From positions 113,521-177,520 of the forward strand of contig NW_005178988.1 of NCBI RefSeq assembly GCF_000350225.1: a stretch of DNA of 64,000 bases, in the 5' to 3' direction. Under the pieces are notes generated by a model. It was not told where the DNA came from and searched no databases. It saw nothing but the letters and a program-made list of their open reading frames with translations. The stretch is from Chondrus crispus. Lineage: Eukaryota; Rhodophyta; Florideophyceae; Gigartinales; Gigartinaceae. The position numbers and the translations under genes are program-made. Below, in pieces: positions 54,120-64,000 of the stretch; position 1 is the first letter of the stretch; the number at the start of each line of letters is the position of its first letter.

Positions 54120-54462
54120 TGTCGCTGCACACGAGGGTCTGGGCTGACAGCGCGATCTCAGTCCAAGCTGAGACGGGGGAAGACGTTGTCAGGTAGCGGA
54201 AGCGGTGGTGAGTGTAGAGACGCGTGGGGGATCGAGGCTCTACGCTTCTGCGCAGGTAAAAGTAAAGTGACGATGGTCAGTCTTTACTTAGTTCCCTCTT
54301 ACCCTCGCTAGATCGAGGGAGGTGATAGTCGCAGGTATATAATCTGACGGCGGCGCTCGTGGCTGAAAGCCACGATCCGAAAGGCGAAAATAGAGTGGTG
54401 TCCGGTACTGTACAGGTACTGTATAGATACTGTACAGAGTGGCCGACTCCACTCCATCGACA
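54120..54462 (-). repeat. 5' LTR of element D (343 bp)
   Basis: The partner of 34484-34826 with about twelve single-base differences. Confidence 0.94.
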
Positions 54463-54561
54463 GTATGTGCACCTGAAAACCTATTTTATCATAACATGAT
54501 TTGGTGTCAAGTTTATGAAAGAAAAAGTGTTGCAAGCAACAGTCTCAGGGCCAGTCCTAAC

Positions 54562-54734
54562 GGGTCAGTCACATTCTACAAGTGGTAGATCATGTATGAT
54601 AGTGGATGGCTGTGAATGACTGGTCCCACATCTACAGACCAATCAAATCGTTTCGTCCCGCATCTACATCTCGACCAATTAAAACGATTGGTCCCACATG
54701 TTTACATCATTAATGTAATGTTTGGCCCAGTAAA
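54562..54734 (+). repeat. Left TIR of the Mutator-like element
   Basis: Starts GGGTCAGTCACATTCTACAA and ends TTTGGCCCAGTAAA; matches the complement of 58748-58920. Confidence 0.93.
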
Positions 54735-55010
54735 TTTCATTTATGCGACGGTCCTTGCTGTCATCGCATTTTGTGCCAGGCAAGTGAACTGCGCGGGCAA
54801 ATATTTGTATTTTCGAATGGGCAGGATTCCCGCCAAAGTGACAAATCTTGAAGACAAAGGGGATAGGACGAACCCCACTTCCGATGCACATCCCCTTGAC
54901 ACTCCATACTTCACCGACAATGCTAACCAGCGTTTCTCAGATTTCCTCATCTAACTGTCCACGTTCATAACCTTGACCACTCCGTCCTCTCCTCAACGAC
55001 TTCCCACATC

Positions 55011-56366
55011 ATGCATCCACCATGTGTCCCAGTTTCCAAATGCCTCCCGCCGTGGGTATCACGAAAATTAGGCATAGATGGTATCGTTCAACGATGCAAA
55101 GAACTCGGTTGCTTCACACAAAAAAGCGACGAAACCGTCATGCCACAATTCTTACACGCCGTCGTTTCTGATTATGAGCGTCGACCAAAGGATTATTGGT
55201 TTCATTACATATGGGAAGGTCACATGTCTGAGAGTATGTTTGTCTATTACGGCTTATCTGTCCTCACTCTACCTCCCCACATATCGCTAGCACATTGCAA
55301 TTTTGGTGCTTTACTAGGAAACTTTCGGCATCAAAGCGTTTCAGAGGCTCTCGAGCGGATCATGAGATACTTTCGTCAAAACTTTCACGCTACTGCAGGC
55401 GAGTGCTCATTAATCATTATTCCCATATGCAAGAGAGGCCATTGGGGTATGATAGTTATCGATGCAGTCATGGAGAGTGACAGCGCAGCGCGAAATCCTG
55501 TTTCAGGAAATATATACTTCGGGGATTCGCTTGGGTGGACTCCCTTTCCAAGCGGTGAATTTGGTAGAAACTGTCTAGATCTGGTGAAAAAATGTCTCCA
55601 GTTGTGCTATCCAGCGTCAACTTGGGCGATTCAAAGTTCAAACTACATTCTTCAAGGGACTATACGGTTTCAAAAGCAAAGGGCTTCTTTCAGATGTGGC
55701 TTTTATGTTATAGCAGCAGTGGCAAAACTTGCTGTTTCTCGCGGTATATTGCCTGCTGAGGACTACTCCCGATACAGTGGACGGAAAATTACGGAAAAGT
55801 ATCGTCGCTCATGCTGTGTCGCTGCGTTTGCTGGTGGTCGAGATGTCATGCAGTCATGCCCCACAAACTCCACACGCACCGCGATCGAGCTCAACCAATG
55901 GAAATATATTTCAAACAGTGCACCAACACGTCTCCGCCAAAGCGTAATCAAGGAAAATGACTTTATCGTCATCGACTCACCTCCGTTGTCCGACCTACAG
56001 TGCAAGCAAGCACCCGACAAACCATGCCTAACATCCCATACCGACAGCTACGCCACTTGCTACCCACTCAAAATCGATGCCAAAGGTTTCAAACCAGCGC
56101 ATACTCAATATAGCTCTGCGCTACATTCACAGATCAGTTCTGTTCCTACCATCGGATCATATCTCCGTCCTCAATACCGCTCCGCGTTGAATATTGATCA
56201 TCCAGCGTCGGAAGCAGAGATACAACTTTTTGTATTGTACAGTACTGTATTGTCTTGTAGCAGCGTCGAAAATGCCCTACAGCGGCGGTGGGTGCTTTTG
56301 CACGTGTTCCTCTGCTTGGCTGATGATGAGCGAGCGCGTGAGCGAGTGTGGACGATGTTTTGCTAG
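55011..56366 (+). CDS. Ulp1/SENP-like (C48) cysteine protease carried by a Mutator-like element
   Basis: 451 residues in one frame from ATG 55011, about 280 bp inside the left TIR. The catalytic pattern of Ulp1 proteases is complete: His144 in RGHWGMIVID, Asp172 in YFGDSLGW, Gln223 six residues before Cys229 in FRCGFYVIA. The preceding FHYIWEGHMSESMFVYYGL region resembles the substrate-groove part of the fold. The C-terminal 200 residues are less structured. The host family removes SUMO or NEDD8; element-borne versions are known in plant Mutator-like elements, where their role is unsettled. All key residues are present and no break is seen, so it is probably active. Confidence 0.85.
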   Translation: MHPPCVPVSKCLPPWVSRKLGIDGIVQRCKELGCFTQKSDETVMPQFLHAVVSDYERRPKDYWFHYIWEGHMSESMFVYYGLSVLTLPPHISLAHCNFGALLGNFRHQSVSEALERIMRYFRQNFHATAGECSLIIIPICKRGHWGMIVIDAVMESDSAARNPVSGNIYFGDSLGWTPFPSGEFGRNCLDLVKKCLQLCYPASTWAIQSSNYILQGTIRFQKQRASFRCGFYVIAAVAKLAVSRGILPAEDYSRYSGRKITEKYRRSCCVAAFAGGRDVMQSCPTNSTRTAIELNQWKYISNSAPTRLRQSVIKENDFIVIDSPPLSDLQCKQAPDKPCLTSHTDSYATCYPLKIDAKGFKPAHTQYSSALHSQISSVPTIGSYLRPQYRSALNIDHPASEAEIQLFVLYSTVLSCSSVENALQRRWVLLHVFLCLADDERARERVWTMFC

Positions 56367-56369
56367 TGT

Positions 56370-56960
56370 AGTTTAGGAACGGGACGGCATCGCCCGTCTC
56401 CGCGTTTCAGATTAGAACCGTCCCATCATCTCCTCCAGAAGCGACACGATTGCCGTCCCGAGACCACGCAACACAGTTAACTGAACCCAGCCCTCCAGCG
56501 CGTCGCCAACGGCATCGCCTGTCTCCGCGTTCTAGATTCGGACCGTGTCGTCAGCTCCTCCAGACGCGAGACGACTGCCGTCCCGAGACCACGCAACACA
56601 TCGAACCGAACCCCTGCGTCCTTCCAGCACGTCGCCAACGGCATCGCCCGTCTCTGCGTTCCAGATTCGAACCGTCCCGTCAAGCCCTCCAGAGGCGATA
56701 CGACTGCCGTCCCGAGACCACGCGACAGAGCAAACCCGGTTCCTGTGTCCCTCCAGCGCGTCGAGAGTGTGCGGCGGATGTGGGTTGAAGGTGGTTTCTG
56801 GGTTGTTTTTGGATACAGTATGCGGATGTGTGAGAGGGGCTGGTATACTCTGTAGTGGGTTTGGAGGATGGTTTCGTTTCGTTTCGGTGAGTGTTTGTGT
56901 TGACGAAGGCAGGTTGATGATGACCAAAATAATCCTCCCATGAATCTCAACATTTACCAA
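56370..56960 (-). pseudogene. Captured WD40-repeat fragment
   Basis: On the minus strand, after about 70 residues without recognisable domain, the frame from 56960 encodes WD repeats of 42 residues with near-identical sequence: SVAWSRDGSRIASGGLDGTV, then CVAWSRDGSRLASGGADDTV. A third repeat is cut by TAG at 56532-56534 in place of the Trp of RIWNAETGD and then shifts frame. The repeats are very similar at DNA level, about 126 bp apart. It looks like a piece of a larger WD40 protein taken up by the element. Confidence 0.75.
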
Positions 56961-56987
56961 AGCAACATCTCTCGCAACCTGTGCACG

Positions 56988-58247
56988 ACGGCAAAAAATG
57001 TTGCAGGCCCGCAGCCGGGGTGCCGTCGCAGGCGACGGCGGAGGAGACGTAGAGCAACGGCAGGACTTTAATTCCTCCTTTCTGAAGCCCGACGTAATAA
57101 TATGGATCCTTCCGGTTCGGTTTTTACCCCGTCACGGAGGGGGTGTCCACGGCAGCGGTAAAATTACAACACCACCAACCCCTCTTTGAGGGCGGCGGTT
57201 ATGACTCCGGTAAACGGACGAGTGGAATTGCGACCCCGGAGGGGATAGGGCTCAATGGGCATACGCTTCCACCAGGCGGTGGAACGACCAAACTGGGGAG
57301 CGTGTGCTTCCGGCCCTCAAGAATAACCCGTGCGGGACGATCTGCCTCTTTCTCCTAAGTTCTCGCCCCGGGGGTCGCTACCCCCTTTTTACTCTGGGAG
57401 CGTACTGCCTCGGCCCCTAAGTACGTCGACCTCCGGCGACCGGGCAGTACAGTAGTGATCCACTTCTACTTTGGATCACTACAGTGGAGTACCTCTACTG
57501 TACTCCACCGGGGAGTAATCTGCACAGCAGCACACGTGGCTGGGCTCCTGCCACCTGTACTCGCAGGCAGAGCGCGCACCACGTGTGCTAGCTGGGACTC
57601 CCCCGGCTGACACTCCCATCACACTAATTTCTACCCCCCTACAGTAGGAACTACTAGTCTACTGTACCCGATCGGGACGTTATACGTACGGCGGTACACG
57701 TGGCCATTCCGCCGCCACCTGTCACCCGTAGCGGTACGTGCACCCCGTGTACAAGCTGAATTACCCCCTGCCTTTCCAATATCGTCTGATCACCCCTACG
57801 GGATCTCCCTCCGGGTCGTTACGTCTACCGACACCGGTCGGTACCCGTTCTCCCACACCCGACATGTTGCTCTGTATCCTCATCGTGTGTGTAGCGTTCC
57901 TGCTGGCAAAGAACTGGGTTCTATGGACTGCGGTCAGTGGAGCAAGACTGTACAGTCACCCTGGAAACGTAAATGGAAACAAGTGAGACATGGATGAAAG
58001 GGTCGAGGAGCACAATGTTCCCTCATCAAGTGGAGGACAAGTACCAAGGGATGTCGCAGTCCATGCTACATCACCTTTTGCCGTTGACACCAAGCCTCGC
58101 GATCCTTACGGTGGAAGAAATCGATCTGTATCGTCGACCGTTTTGTCAACATTAGCTTCACCTGTGCGCGACGGAAAAAAATGTTGCAGGGCCGCAGCCG
58201 GGGCGCTGCCTCGGGCGACGGCGGAGGAGACGTAGAGAAACGGTAGC
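56988..58247. repeat. Direct repeat pair inside the Mutator-like element
   Basis: About 70 bp at 56990-57062 (aaaaaatgttgcagg ... gacggcggaggagacgtaga) recur in the same direction at 58175-58246. The 1.1 kb between is GC-rich and dyad-rich, with blocks such as cacacgtg and cggctgaca that recall the gypsy LTRs, but no aligned LTR could be confirmed. Confidence 0.55.
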
Positions 58248-58572
58248 GGTCTCTTCAGCTGCTGCGGGTGGTCAGTCGGGACGGCGTACAGGCCGAGGCC
58301 GAGCGGGCTAGGCGAGATGGCTGCGATGTGGTAGGTTGCGCAGACGACGTCGCGAAACGACTGGATATGGGCGCTGAGGACGACGTCGCGCGGCTCCTGC
58401 CGGTTCCCCGACATCGCGGACGAGGAAGAGCAGTAGACGGGCGGGCGCATGCGTTACGAGGAGCGCACGGTTAAGACTGGGGGCGACGGCAAGAAGGGAG
58501 ACGGGGATTTTGCGGCCATCGAGAAGGATGCGGCGAAGAGTGTGTCTGGTGCCGCAGGGATCCGGGCTGTGG

Positions 58573-58662
58573 CAAAAGCAGCAGGTGGGGATGGTCGGAT
58601 GGCGAAAGAGGCAGGTGGGGATGGTCGAATGGCGAAAGAGGCAGGTGGAGATGGTCGGAACA
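58573..58662. repeat. Three-unit 30-31 bp tandem repeat
   Basis: Units of gcaggtggggatggtcggat plus ggcgaaagag repeat three times with few changes. Confidence 0.85.
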
Positions 58663-58747
58663 GTTGCTTTTGGAGACAACGGCGGCGGCCGGGAAGGCGG
58701 CGAATGGTTCATAGATCTGTTAGCGAGTGTGTGCTCGAGTTGGAGAG

Positions 58748-58920
58748 TTTACTGGGCCAAACATTACATTAATGATGTAAGCATGTGGGACCAATCGTTT
58801 TAATTGGTCGAGATGTAGATGTGGGACGAAACGATTTGATTGGTCTGTAGATGTGGGACCAGTCATTCACAGCCATCCACTATCATACATGATCTACCAC
58901 TTGTAGAATGTGACTGACCC
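58748..58920 (-). repeat. Right TIR of the Mutator-like element
   Basis: Inverted partner of 54562-54734; ends GACTGACCC just before the second agtcctaac. Confidence 0.93.
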
Positions 58921-58929
58921 AGTCCTAAC

Positions 58930-60428
58930 AGGCGCTTTTCTTTTCTTTTGTTTTCCTTCAACCAGTTGCGGTCACGCTATTGGCCGGATCATTTCATTAA
59001 ATTAATCGCACGCCACAACCAATGCTACACAGAACCACTGTAATGCTTGGTAATTCTGCGAACTGGTCAAAATCCATTGGCTAAAGGAAGTACCAATCCA
59101 CACCCAGTCCATATGCACACTACTAAAATTCCATGGACTCGATGCGGTGCAGTAGCACTTGCAGTACAATGAAAGGGTGGAATTAAATCCAAACACGAGC
59201 ACATGCAGATCAAAACATTAGTTCTCTCAACATTACAAACCAGACACAGTACCTTCTCCGGCCATTTTATGTGTATGTGCACAACTCGGCCCTCCCCCGC
59301 CTCGACGCCCACGTGAAATTTGCGACAGTCGTTTGCTAGCATTTTACACTCTGTTTAGGAAACGGAGCACCACCGGACGGCAGAAGGGTACCCAAAGTTC
59401 AGCACCCAGACTTCAGCTTTTTGAAATCAAATGCCTCCTTGGCATCGATCATGAAATGGAGAGAAGCCGGGGAGGCTGCTCTTTAGTTCATGATCGATGA
59501 TGAAGTGGCTTCGCCGAAATCCCTTTCCTGTGAACCACCCCGCCCTGGCTCCCTCACTCCCGCCACCAACCCCCCTTCCCCCCAAATATGACCACGTCCC
59601 CTCCTCCCCGCCACCCCCCTTCCCCTCAATATCCCCACGTCCCCTCCCCGCCACCCCCCCCTTTCCCCCCCCGACCACCACGCCCCATCACCATCTTCCT
59701 CACCTCCTCAGGACCGTGACCAACACACATCCTTCGACATGCTATTGTCCCCGCCACCGCGTCATCCTCCTAACATCGACACCGACACAGTCTCTCCCCG
59801 CACCCTCCATCCCTTCCATATCTTTCGTTTCATATCTCAATCCAGCCCAGTTTTGGTCATGCACATCGAGGGACCTCATTATAGCAACACGTCGTCCAGC
59901 CTTGCTTTTGTCGAGCTACAGGGAGTCAGACTGGGCCATGTGCATGCGCGAGGAGGCGTTGCTGTACCTTACATGCTGCATGGATCTGCAGACCGTCCAG
60001 ACTCTGTCCTATTTCCGAGGAGTGGAACTATGAGATGGCATTACAGTAAAAACTACAGCAATGTGCTTCCGATTTTAGTGAAGAACTCAATAAAAACGGG
60101 GCGAGGGAAAGGAAAAACGAGAGGAAAGTCCTTTGTTAGGATTGGCCCTCATTCTGTGTGTATTACGCCTCAAAGGGTAGCGGTAAGATGCTTGGTCAAT
60201 CCTTTTACAAGTGGGGTCACCCATTTTTTGAACAGTGCTCCTGTGAGTTGCAACGCCATCCTGCCTAAAATTGAGAACATCTGGGAGCTTTACATTGCTG
60301 TTTCTCTTGAAGTATTGACCTAATGAATAAGCTGTGCCCAGAATCAGATTCCGCGCGCGACTTTACTGTACTTGGACATACTCAAACGTTTCGGCTTCCA
60401 GCCATTCGCGAATTGGCTAGAATATAGG
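58930..60428. other. Intergenic DNA between two DNA transposons
   Basis: No confident gene. It contains a 13-bp inverted repeat (catcgatcatgaa/ttcatgatcgatg, 59445-59501) and a C-rich low-complexity tract (59540-59700). A 194-residue plus-strand ORF (59739-60323) shares a short motif with an ORF at 62736-63287 and is listed in the findings. Confidence 0.45.
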
Positions 60429-60430
60429 TA

Positions 60431-62532
60431 CAGTGAATCCTCGCTAACTGCATATGAAAAGTGGACGGCTTTCGTATGCATTTGGCGAACATATGCACTT
60501 GTCGAAAATGTCCATATATAAGGAATCTATGGAACATCAGTAAACGACTCATTTTTATTCAAAAAATTCAGATATGCGGGTCTGCCGTGCTGACTTGGCC
60601 TGCTGGAGTTTTACATCACGCTGCAAGGTGCGCAGAGAGCCCAAGACTAGCGGGTCTGCAAAGTCCGCGCTCTCAAGAAGGTGGTGCACTACAACAATAC
60701 ACCTCAAGCGCTCTTCATATCCGACCCTCTCCAAGTAAGATGGAGTCTCTGCATCACTTTCCTCGCTTTCAATTTCCCCTTCTGTCATCGCGGCCACTGC
60801 CCCCGACACAAGAGTTGTGTCATCGGCTTCCTCTAAAACATTGTTCTCATCCTCAGGATTTGTTATAAAATCAATATCCATCTGTGTCCGAGGTGCGACG
60901 AGTTCGGACATTGCAGCCAGTACCTCTGCAACTGTACTATCTTCAACCCTTTGCACGTCTTCAGTTTCCATCACTAAACCCGTGTGATGCCAGCAATTCT
61001 TCAAAACTGAGGGTGGAATGTCGTCCCACATTCGTCTCATCGCCTTCATAGAAGTCAACTGATCGACCTTATATATATTCTCCATCTTAGCATCCATATA
61101 ATCCAGCGCTCTCTCGTACTGCCAATTCCGATATCGTACCTTCAGTGCAGCGATAATGCCTGTGTCTAAGGGTTGCAGTTTAGACGTATTGTTCGGCGGA
61201 AAAAAACACCCTCAACGTTATCGAGTAGTGGCAGAGTTTCCTCTGTACCACGAGCTGAACAATTGTCAAGTAGAAGTAGCACTTTTCGGGATGGACTGGA
61301 ACGAGAAATGTATGAAGAAAAACGTAGAATCCATGCAAAAAATAAAGCGCTCGTCATCTACGCTTTTTTGTTTGCGTGATAGTCAAACCCCGGCTGCTGT
61401 CCTTCCTGTTTCTTAAAACACCGAGGCTTCCTTGCTTTTCCAATTCACATCAGTGGAAGGCGCTCCGATCCATCCGCGTTACAGAATGCCAGGTAAGTCA
61501 AGCGGACCTTCTCGTACTTTCGACCAGGTAACCTTTCACTCGCTATCGTGCGATCTGGTGCCATGCGATAGAAGTGGCCAAACTCGTCCGCATTAAAAAC
61601 ATCACAGTGTTTATAAAACTGAATTGTACTGCGTAGCAAGAGCATTTGACGATCAATTGCAGCCTGGTATGCATCTCCCGATTCGCCATGAGACTTGATG
61701 GATTTAAGGTTCCACCGTTTCTGGAAACGGGTCAACCAGCCTGAGCTAAACATAAGCTTGGTTTGTTTCTGCGGCGTAAGGGACAAGTTTATGAGATGCT
61801 GTAACCTTCTTGCCTTCGCAAAAATTAAAATTCCATTCACACAGCGCCGTGCGCGAAATTGAGCATTGATCCAGGAATGCAATGCTGCCTCCAACTCTGT
61901 ACAATTGCCATAAGTGCAGCGCTTGTGGATTGCTGAAGGAAAGAGGGACGAGCGAGTTGCAGTTTTGATGATGCGAGAGATGGTACATTGGTTCGGCTTA
62001 CGGAGGAGGTGGAATTTGTCGTAGGCCCACTGCGCGAGCGCTTCGTAGTGAAATGACTCACCTGCAGAAATTCTACGCACCCGCTCGTCCATTACTTTCT
62101 GTTTCTGGACGACTGTGAGTGAGGTGAGTCGGGTATGGGAGTCCATGTGGTTGAGGACGGTTGTGAGGCAACTGGGAGAGCGTGTGCCTATAAACCATGG
62201 TGTTGCGATGTTTCACAGTAAAGTGAAGTTGGACTGTATCCTAATGCCTCTGTCCTACGGCCTAAATTCTGCGTGGCGCCGCTGGTGTTGACTTTGCAGT
62301 CCGCCGCCGGTGTTGAATTTGCAGTGCCGACGGCGATGGCGAATCACTGCATATTTGTTGTCATACGTTTTTATTTGTTTCATAGGTTGCCTCTTTCTTG
62401 ATGCAGTTATGCGGTATGCAGTCCAGTGTCATATGCAAGCTGGATTCGCGACTCCGCAGCTGGTAGCTGACGAACGCATGCAGATATCGAGAATATGCAC
62501 AAATCGAGCATGCAGTTAGCGAGGATTCACTG
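60431..62532 (-). mobile_element. pogo/Tigger-type transposon with TA target site (2.1 kb)
   Basis: The inverted ends CAGTGAATCCTCGCTAACTG (60431 and complement ending 62532) are flanked by TA on both sides (60429-60430, 62533-62534), the signature of Tc1/mariner-pogo elements; the end resembles the pogo terminus. Subterminal regions carry further tgcata-type repeats. The interior holds a broken DDE transposase on the minus strand. The distinct TIR and sequence make it a different family from the copy inside gypsy C. Confidence 0.92.
60555..62146 (-). pseudogene. Tigger/Tc5-type DDE transposase with two stops and a frameshift
   Basis: From ATG 62146 the frame covers a helix-turn-helix and CENP-B-like region (TVVQKQKVMDERV; FQKRWNLKSIKSHGESGDA) and the first catalytic Asp (FNADEFGHF). 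A TGA at 61445-61447 precedes IGKARKPRCFKK. A TAG near 61373 replaces the Trp expected in NKKAWMTS. The second Asp (LLLLDNCSARG) follows in the same frame. A one-base change in a poly-T run near 61200 shifts frame before the third motif (LQPLDTGIIAALK), and the acidic C-terminus ends at 60555. The family is recognised by the order and wording of these motifs. Non-functional. Confidence 0.9.
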
Positions 62533-62534
62533 TA

Positions 62535-64000
62535 ATTATGGCGATCTCAATGTGGTCCCAAGAGCCATGAGTGTGCGCCGAGCTGCTGCACGAAAGAGAG
62601 TGCTAGCAACTCGCTCTGGACATGCGCTTGATTCTTGTTCCGAACATTAAATGAGATAAAATTTGATGATTGCAGTCACTGGGATATGCACCGTGGCGTT
62701 CAAATAATAGGCGCAATGTTCGGTGACGTGTATCTTCAGATCGTGTTTGATACAAAGAAATGCCATTTGTAAGCAGTCCTGTAATTCCTGAGTACAGTAG
62801 GGCTCAGGGCATTAGGAGCTCTCGTTTGGTGGCGGTTTCGTCCTGGGACGTAAAGGGAAAGTATATTTTCCATTACTTTTTGTGCGGCGTTCAAGAAAAG
62901 GGTGGCCCCACTTGTAGACTCGGAGTCTAAAAAGGATTGATCAAGTGGATTGTTTGTGATTGCGATTGTTTGTCGTTGCATCATCAAATAGTTTTGTTTT
63001 GAAATGCGCACTTGTGCTGGTCTCACGGTGGGGGCTCGAGACGCAGGACAAGCTGAACGATGCATGTTCTGCAACGTGTGCCCCCAACCAATGGGGTCGT
63101 AGGTTAGCTGTGTGGTAGTTCCATTAGCGAGTACAGTAGAAGAAAAGGGTGGGGAGGGGTCGTAGATTAACTGTGTGGTAGTTCCTCCAGTGAGTGGAAG
63201 AAAAGGGTGGTCAGATATGAGTGTTTCAAAAGATGCAATGGAGTGGTTTCTGCACACGCAGCAGTTTTGTGTGTAAATGGTGGGCAACGGATGGAAGGAT
63301 TTTGATGTATTGCAGACGGATAGGAGGTATGGGTCATGATTTGGTGTATCGAAGCGAGCTCCAGGCTGTTGGTTGTCATGTTTGTTTTAAGGTGGAAGAA
63401 TATTTTTAGGTGCTGACCGAGTTGGCATTGATGTGCAGGTAAGCATAATGAATTGGGGTGTCGAAACGAGGTGTATCTCTTCGTTCCCATGCATGCGTAA
63501 TACTTGAGTATGGAAGATATGTAGGCGGAAGGCAAGTTTGAAACGGGGTAGTTTGGTGTTGATTGAAAAAGCGGTACTGTACCTCTCTGTCCAGACGGAA
63601 TGACCAGTAGCTCTATACGGTGGTGCTGCAAGACGGGTGGGTACTCGTATAGGTATGCAAGCGGTTTGCGGTGCGGACATGTGACGAATGTACAGTATGG
63701 TTGCTAGAGGGGCGGGGGCTGAGGCGGCACGCGGAGAAACACACGGGCGGGGCCTGCTGCAAGCGGCGAAGTTTAGAGGGAAAGCAGGCCAGGAGTGGAG
63801 TGAAGCACGTGGGGTGCAGCACGTACCGTGCAAATGTTGCGGGGAGTGGCGTTTGTTCAACCGGCAGCAGCAAGCGTTGTTTTGATCGTTGCATGCGAGC
63901 GTTACGCCGCGCCTTGGCGAGTCAGGACATGGGACAGGCGCGCCGCAAGCGGCAACGCCGGGTGCGCGCGGGTGGGCGGGGGGGGGACCCAGGGCAGGTA
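62535..64000. other. Intergenic DNA at the right end
   Basis: No confident gene. A roughly 58-bp two-copy tandem repeat (gtagttcc, gaagaaaagggtgg blocks) lies at 63098-63208, and the end is GC-rich with a G run at 63980. A 183-residue minus-strand ORF (62736-63287) is weak: its first part translates the tandem repeat. Confidence 0.45.

Larger units (their letters stand above)
34484..54462 (-). mobile_element. Degenerate copia-type LTR retrotransposon D, split by gypsy copy C
   Basis: 343-bp LTRs at 34484-34826 and 54120-54462, flanked by gtacg and gtatg (a 5-bp target duplication with one change). Genes are on the minus strand. The integrase gene is interrupted by gypsy copy C: codons for VLHLIDE stop at 51447 and the frame resumes with THFRAAKF at 37758. 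Taking out 37761-51446 leaves an element of about 6.3 kb. The LTRs differ at about twelve positions, so it is old, and gag and protease are badly decayed. Confidence 0.92.
54562..58920. mobile_element. Mutator-like element (MULE-type) with Ulp1-like protease
   Basis: 173-bp terminal inverted repeats (54562-54734 and 58748-58920) that differ at only about two positions, flanked by an identical 9-bp duplication agtcctaac (54553-54561, 58921-58929). Long TIRs with a 9-bp duplication are the hallmark of Mutator-like elements. The 4.36-kb interior encodes a Ulp1/C48-type protease and carries a WD40 fragment and repeats, but no MURA-type transposase frame was seen, so it is probably moved in trans. 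Near-identical TIRs indicate recent insertion. Confidence 0.85.

Noticed and set aside
59497..60033. 178-codon plus-strand ORF beginning in the C-rich tract
   Set aside because: Its N-terminal half is a translation of low-complexity CCCC-rich DNA and it overlaps a different hypothetical frame.

Overview
This window is transposon-dominated nuclear DNA of a eukaryote. The evidence is intact Ty3/gypsy and Ty1/copia polyproteins, pogo/Tigger-type and Mutator-like DNA transposons, a bZIP transcription factor, possible introns and an assembly gap. The exact organism cannot be fixed from sequence alone. A compact but transposon-swollen algal (for example florideophyte red algal), protist or fungal genome would fit. 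No bacterial operons, rRNA, tRNA or CRISPR arrays were seen.

Layout. 1-10292: the 3' part of a Ty3/gypsy chromovirus (copy A): gag end, full pol, a chromodomain thrown out of frame, a 2.5-kb antisense ORF, a polypurine tract and a 620-bp 3' LTR. 10603-14861: a coding-intact Ty1/copia element on the minus strand, with gag and pol joined by what looks like a -1 frameshift signal inside the protease. 15329-18842: a terminal-inverted-repeat element carrying a small cysteine-rich secreted-protein gene; its right inverted repeat is split by a second 1.75-kb insertion with a GC-rich core. 20505-21830: a bZIP transcription factor, the clearest ordinary host gene. 22211-27160: mostly non-coding DNA with several near-perfect palindromes, a possible two-exon gene and a MITE-like inverted repeat.

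27166-34128: a decayed copia-type element (B) with LTRs and a TACTG target duplication, inserted into an older reading frame and carrying a two-zinc-finger ORF in its leader. 34484-54462: a second decayed copia-type element (D), split by a complete 13.7-kb gypsy element (copy C, 37761-51441, 610-bp LTRs, CGTTC target duplication). Copy C was itself invaded by a pogo-type transposon (about 47.35-49.55 kb). This is a three-level nest.

54562-58920: a Mutator-like element with 173-bp TIRs and a 9-bp target duplication. It carries a Ulp1/C48-type cysteine protease and a captured WD40 fragment but no visible transposase. 60431-62532: a pogo/Tigger-type element with TA target site and a broken DDE transposase. 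The rest (58.9-60.4 and 62.5-64 kb) is intergenic with weak hypothetical ORFs.

Most genes here serve element mobility (capsid, protease, reverse transcriptase, RNase H, integrase, transposase). The items most likely to be new are the antisense ORF of gypsy copy A, the frameshift cassette in the intact copia, the protease-bearing Mutator-like element, and the secreted-protein cargo of the 15-19 kb TIR element.
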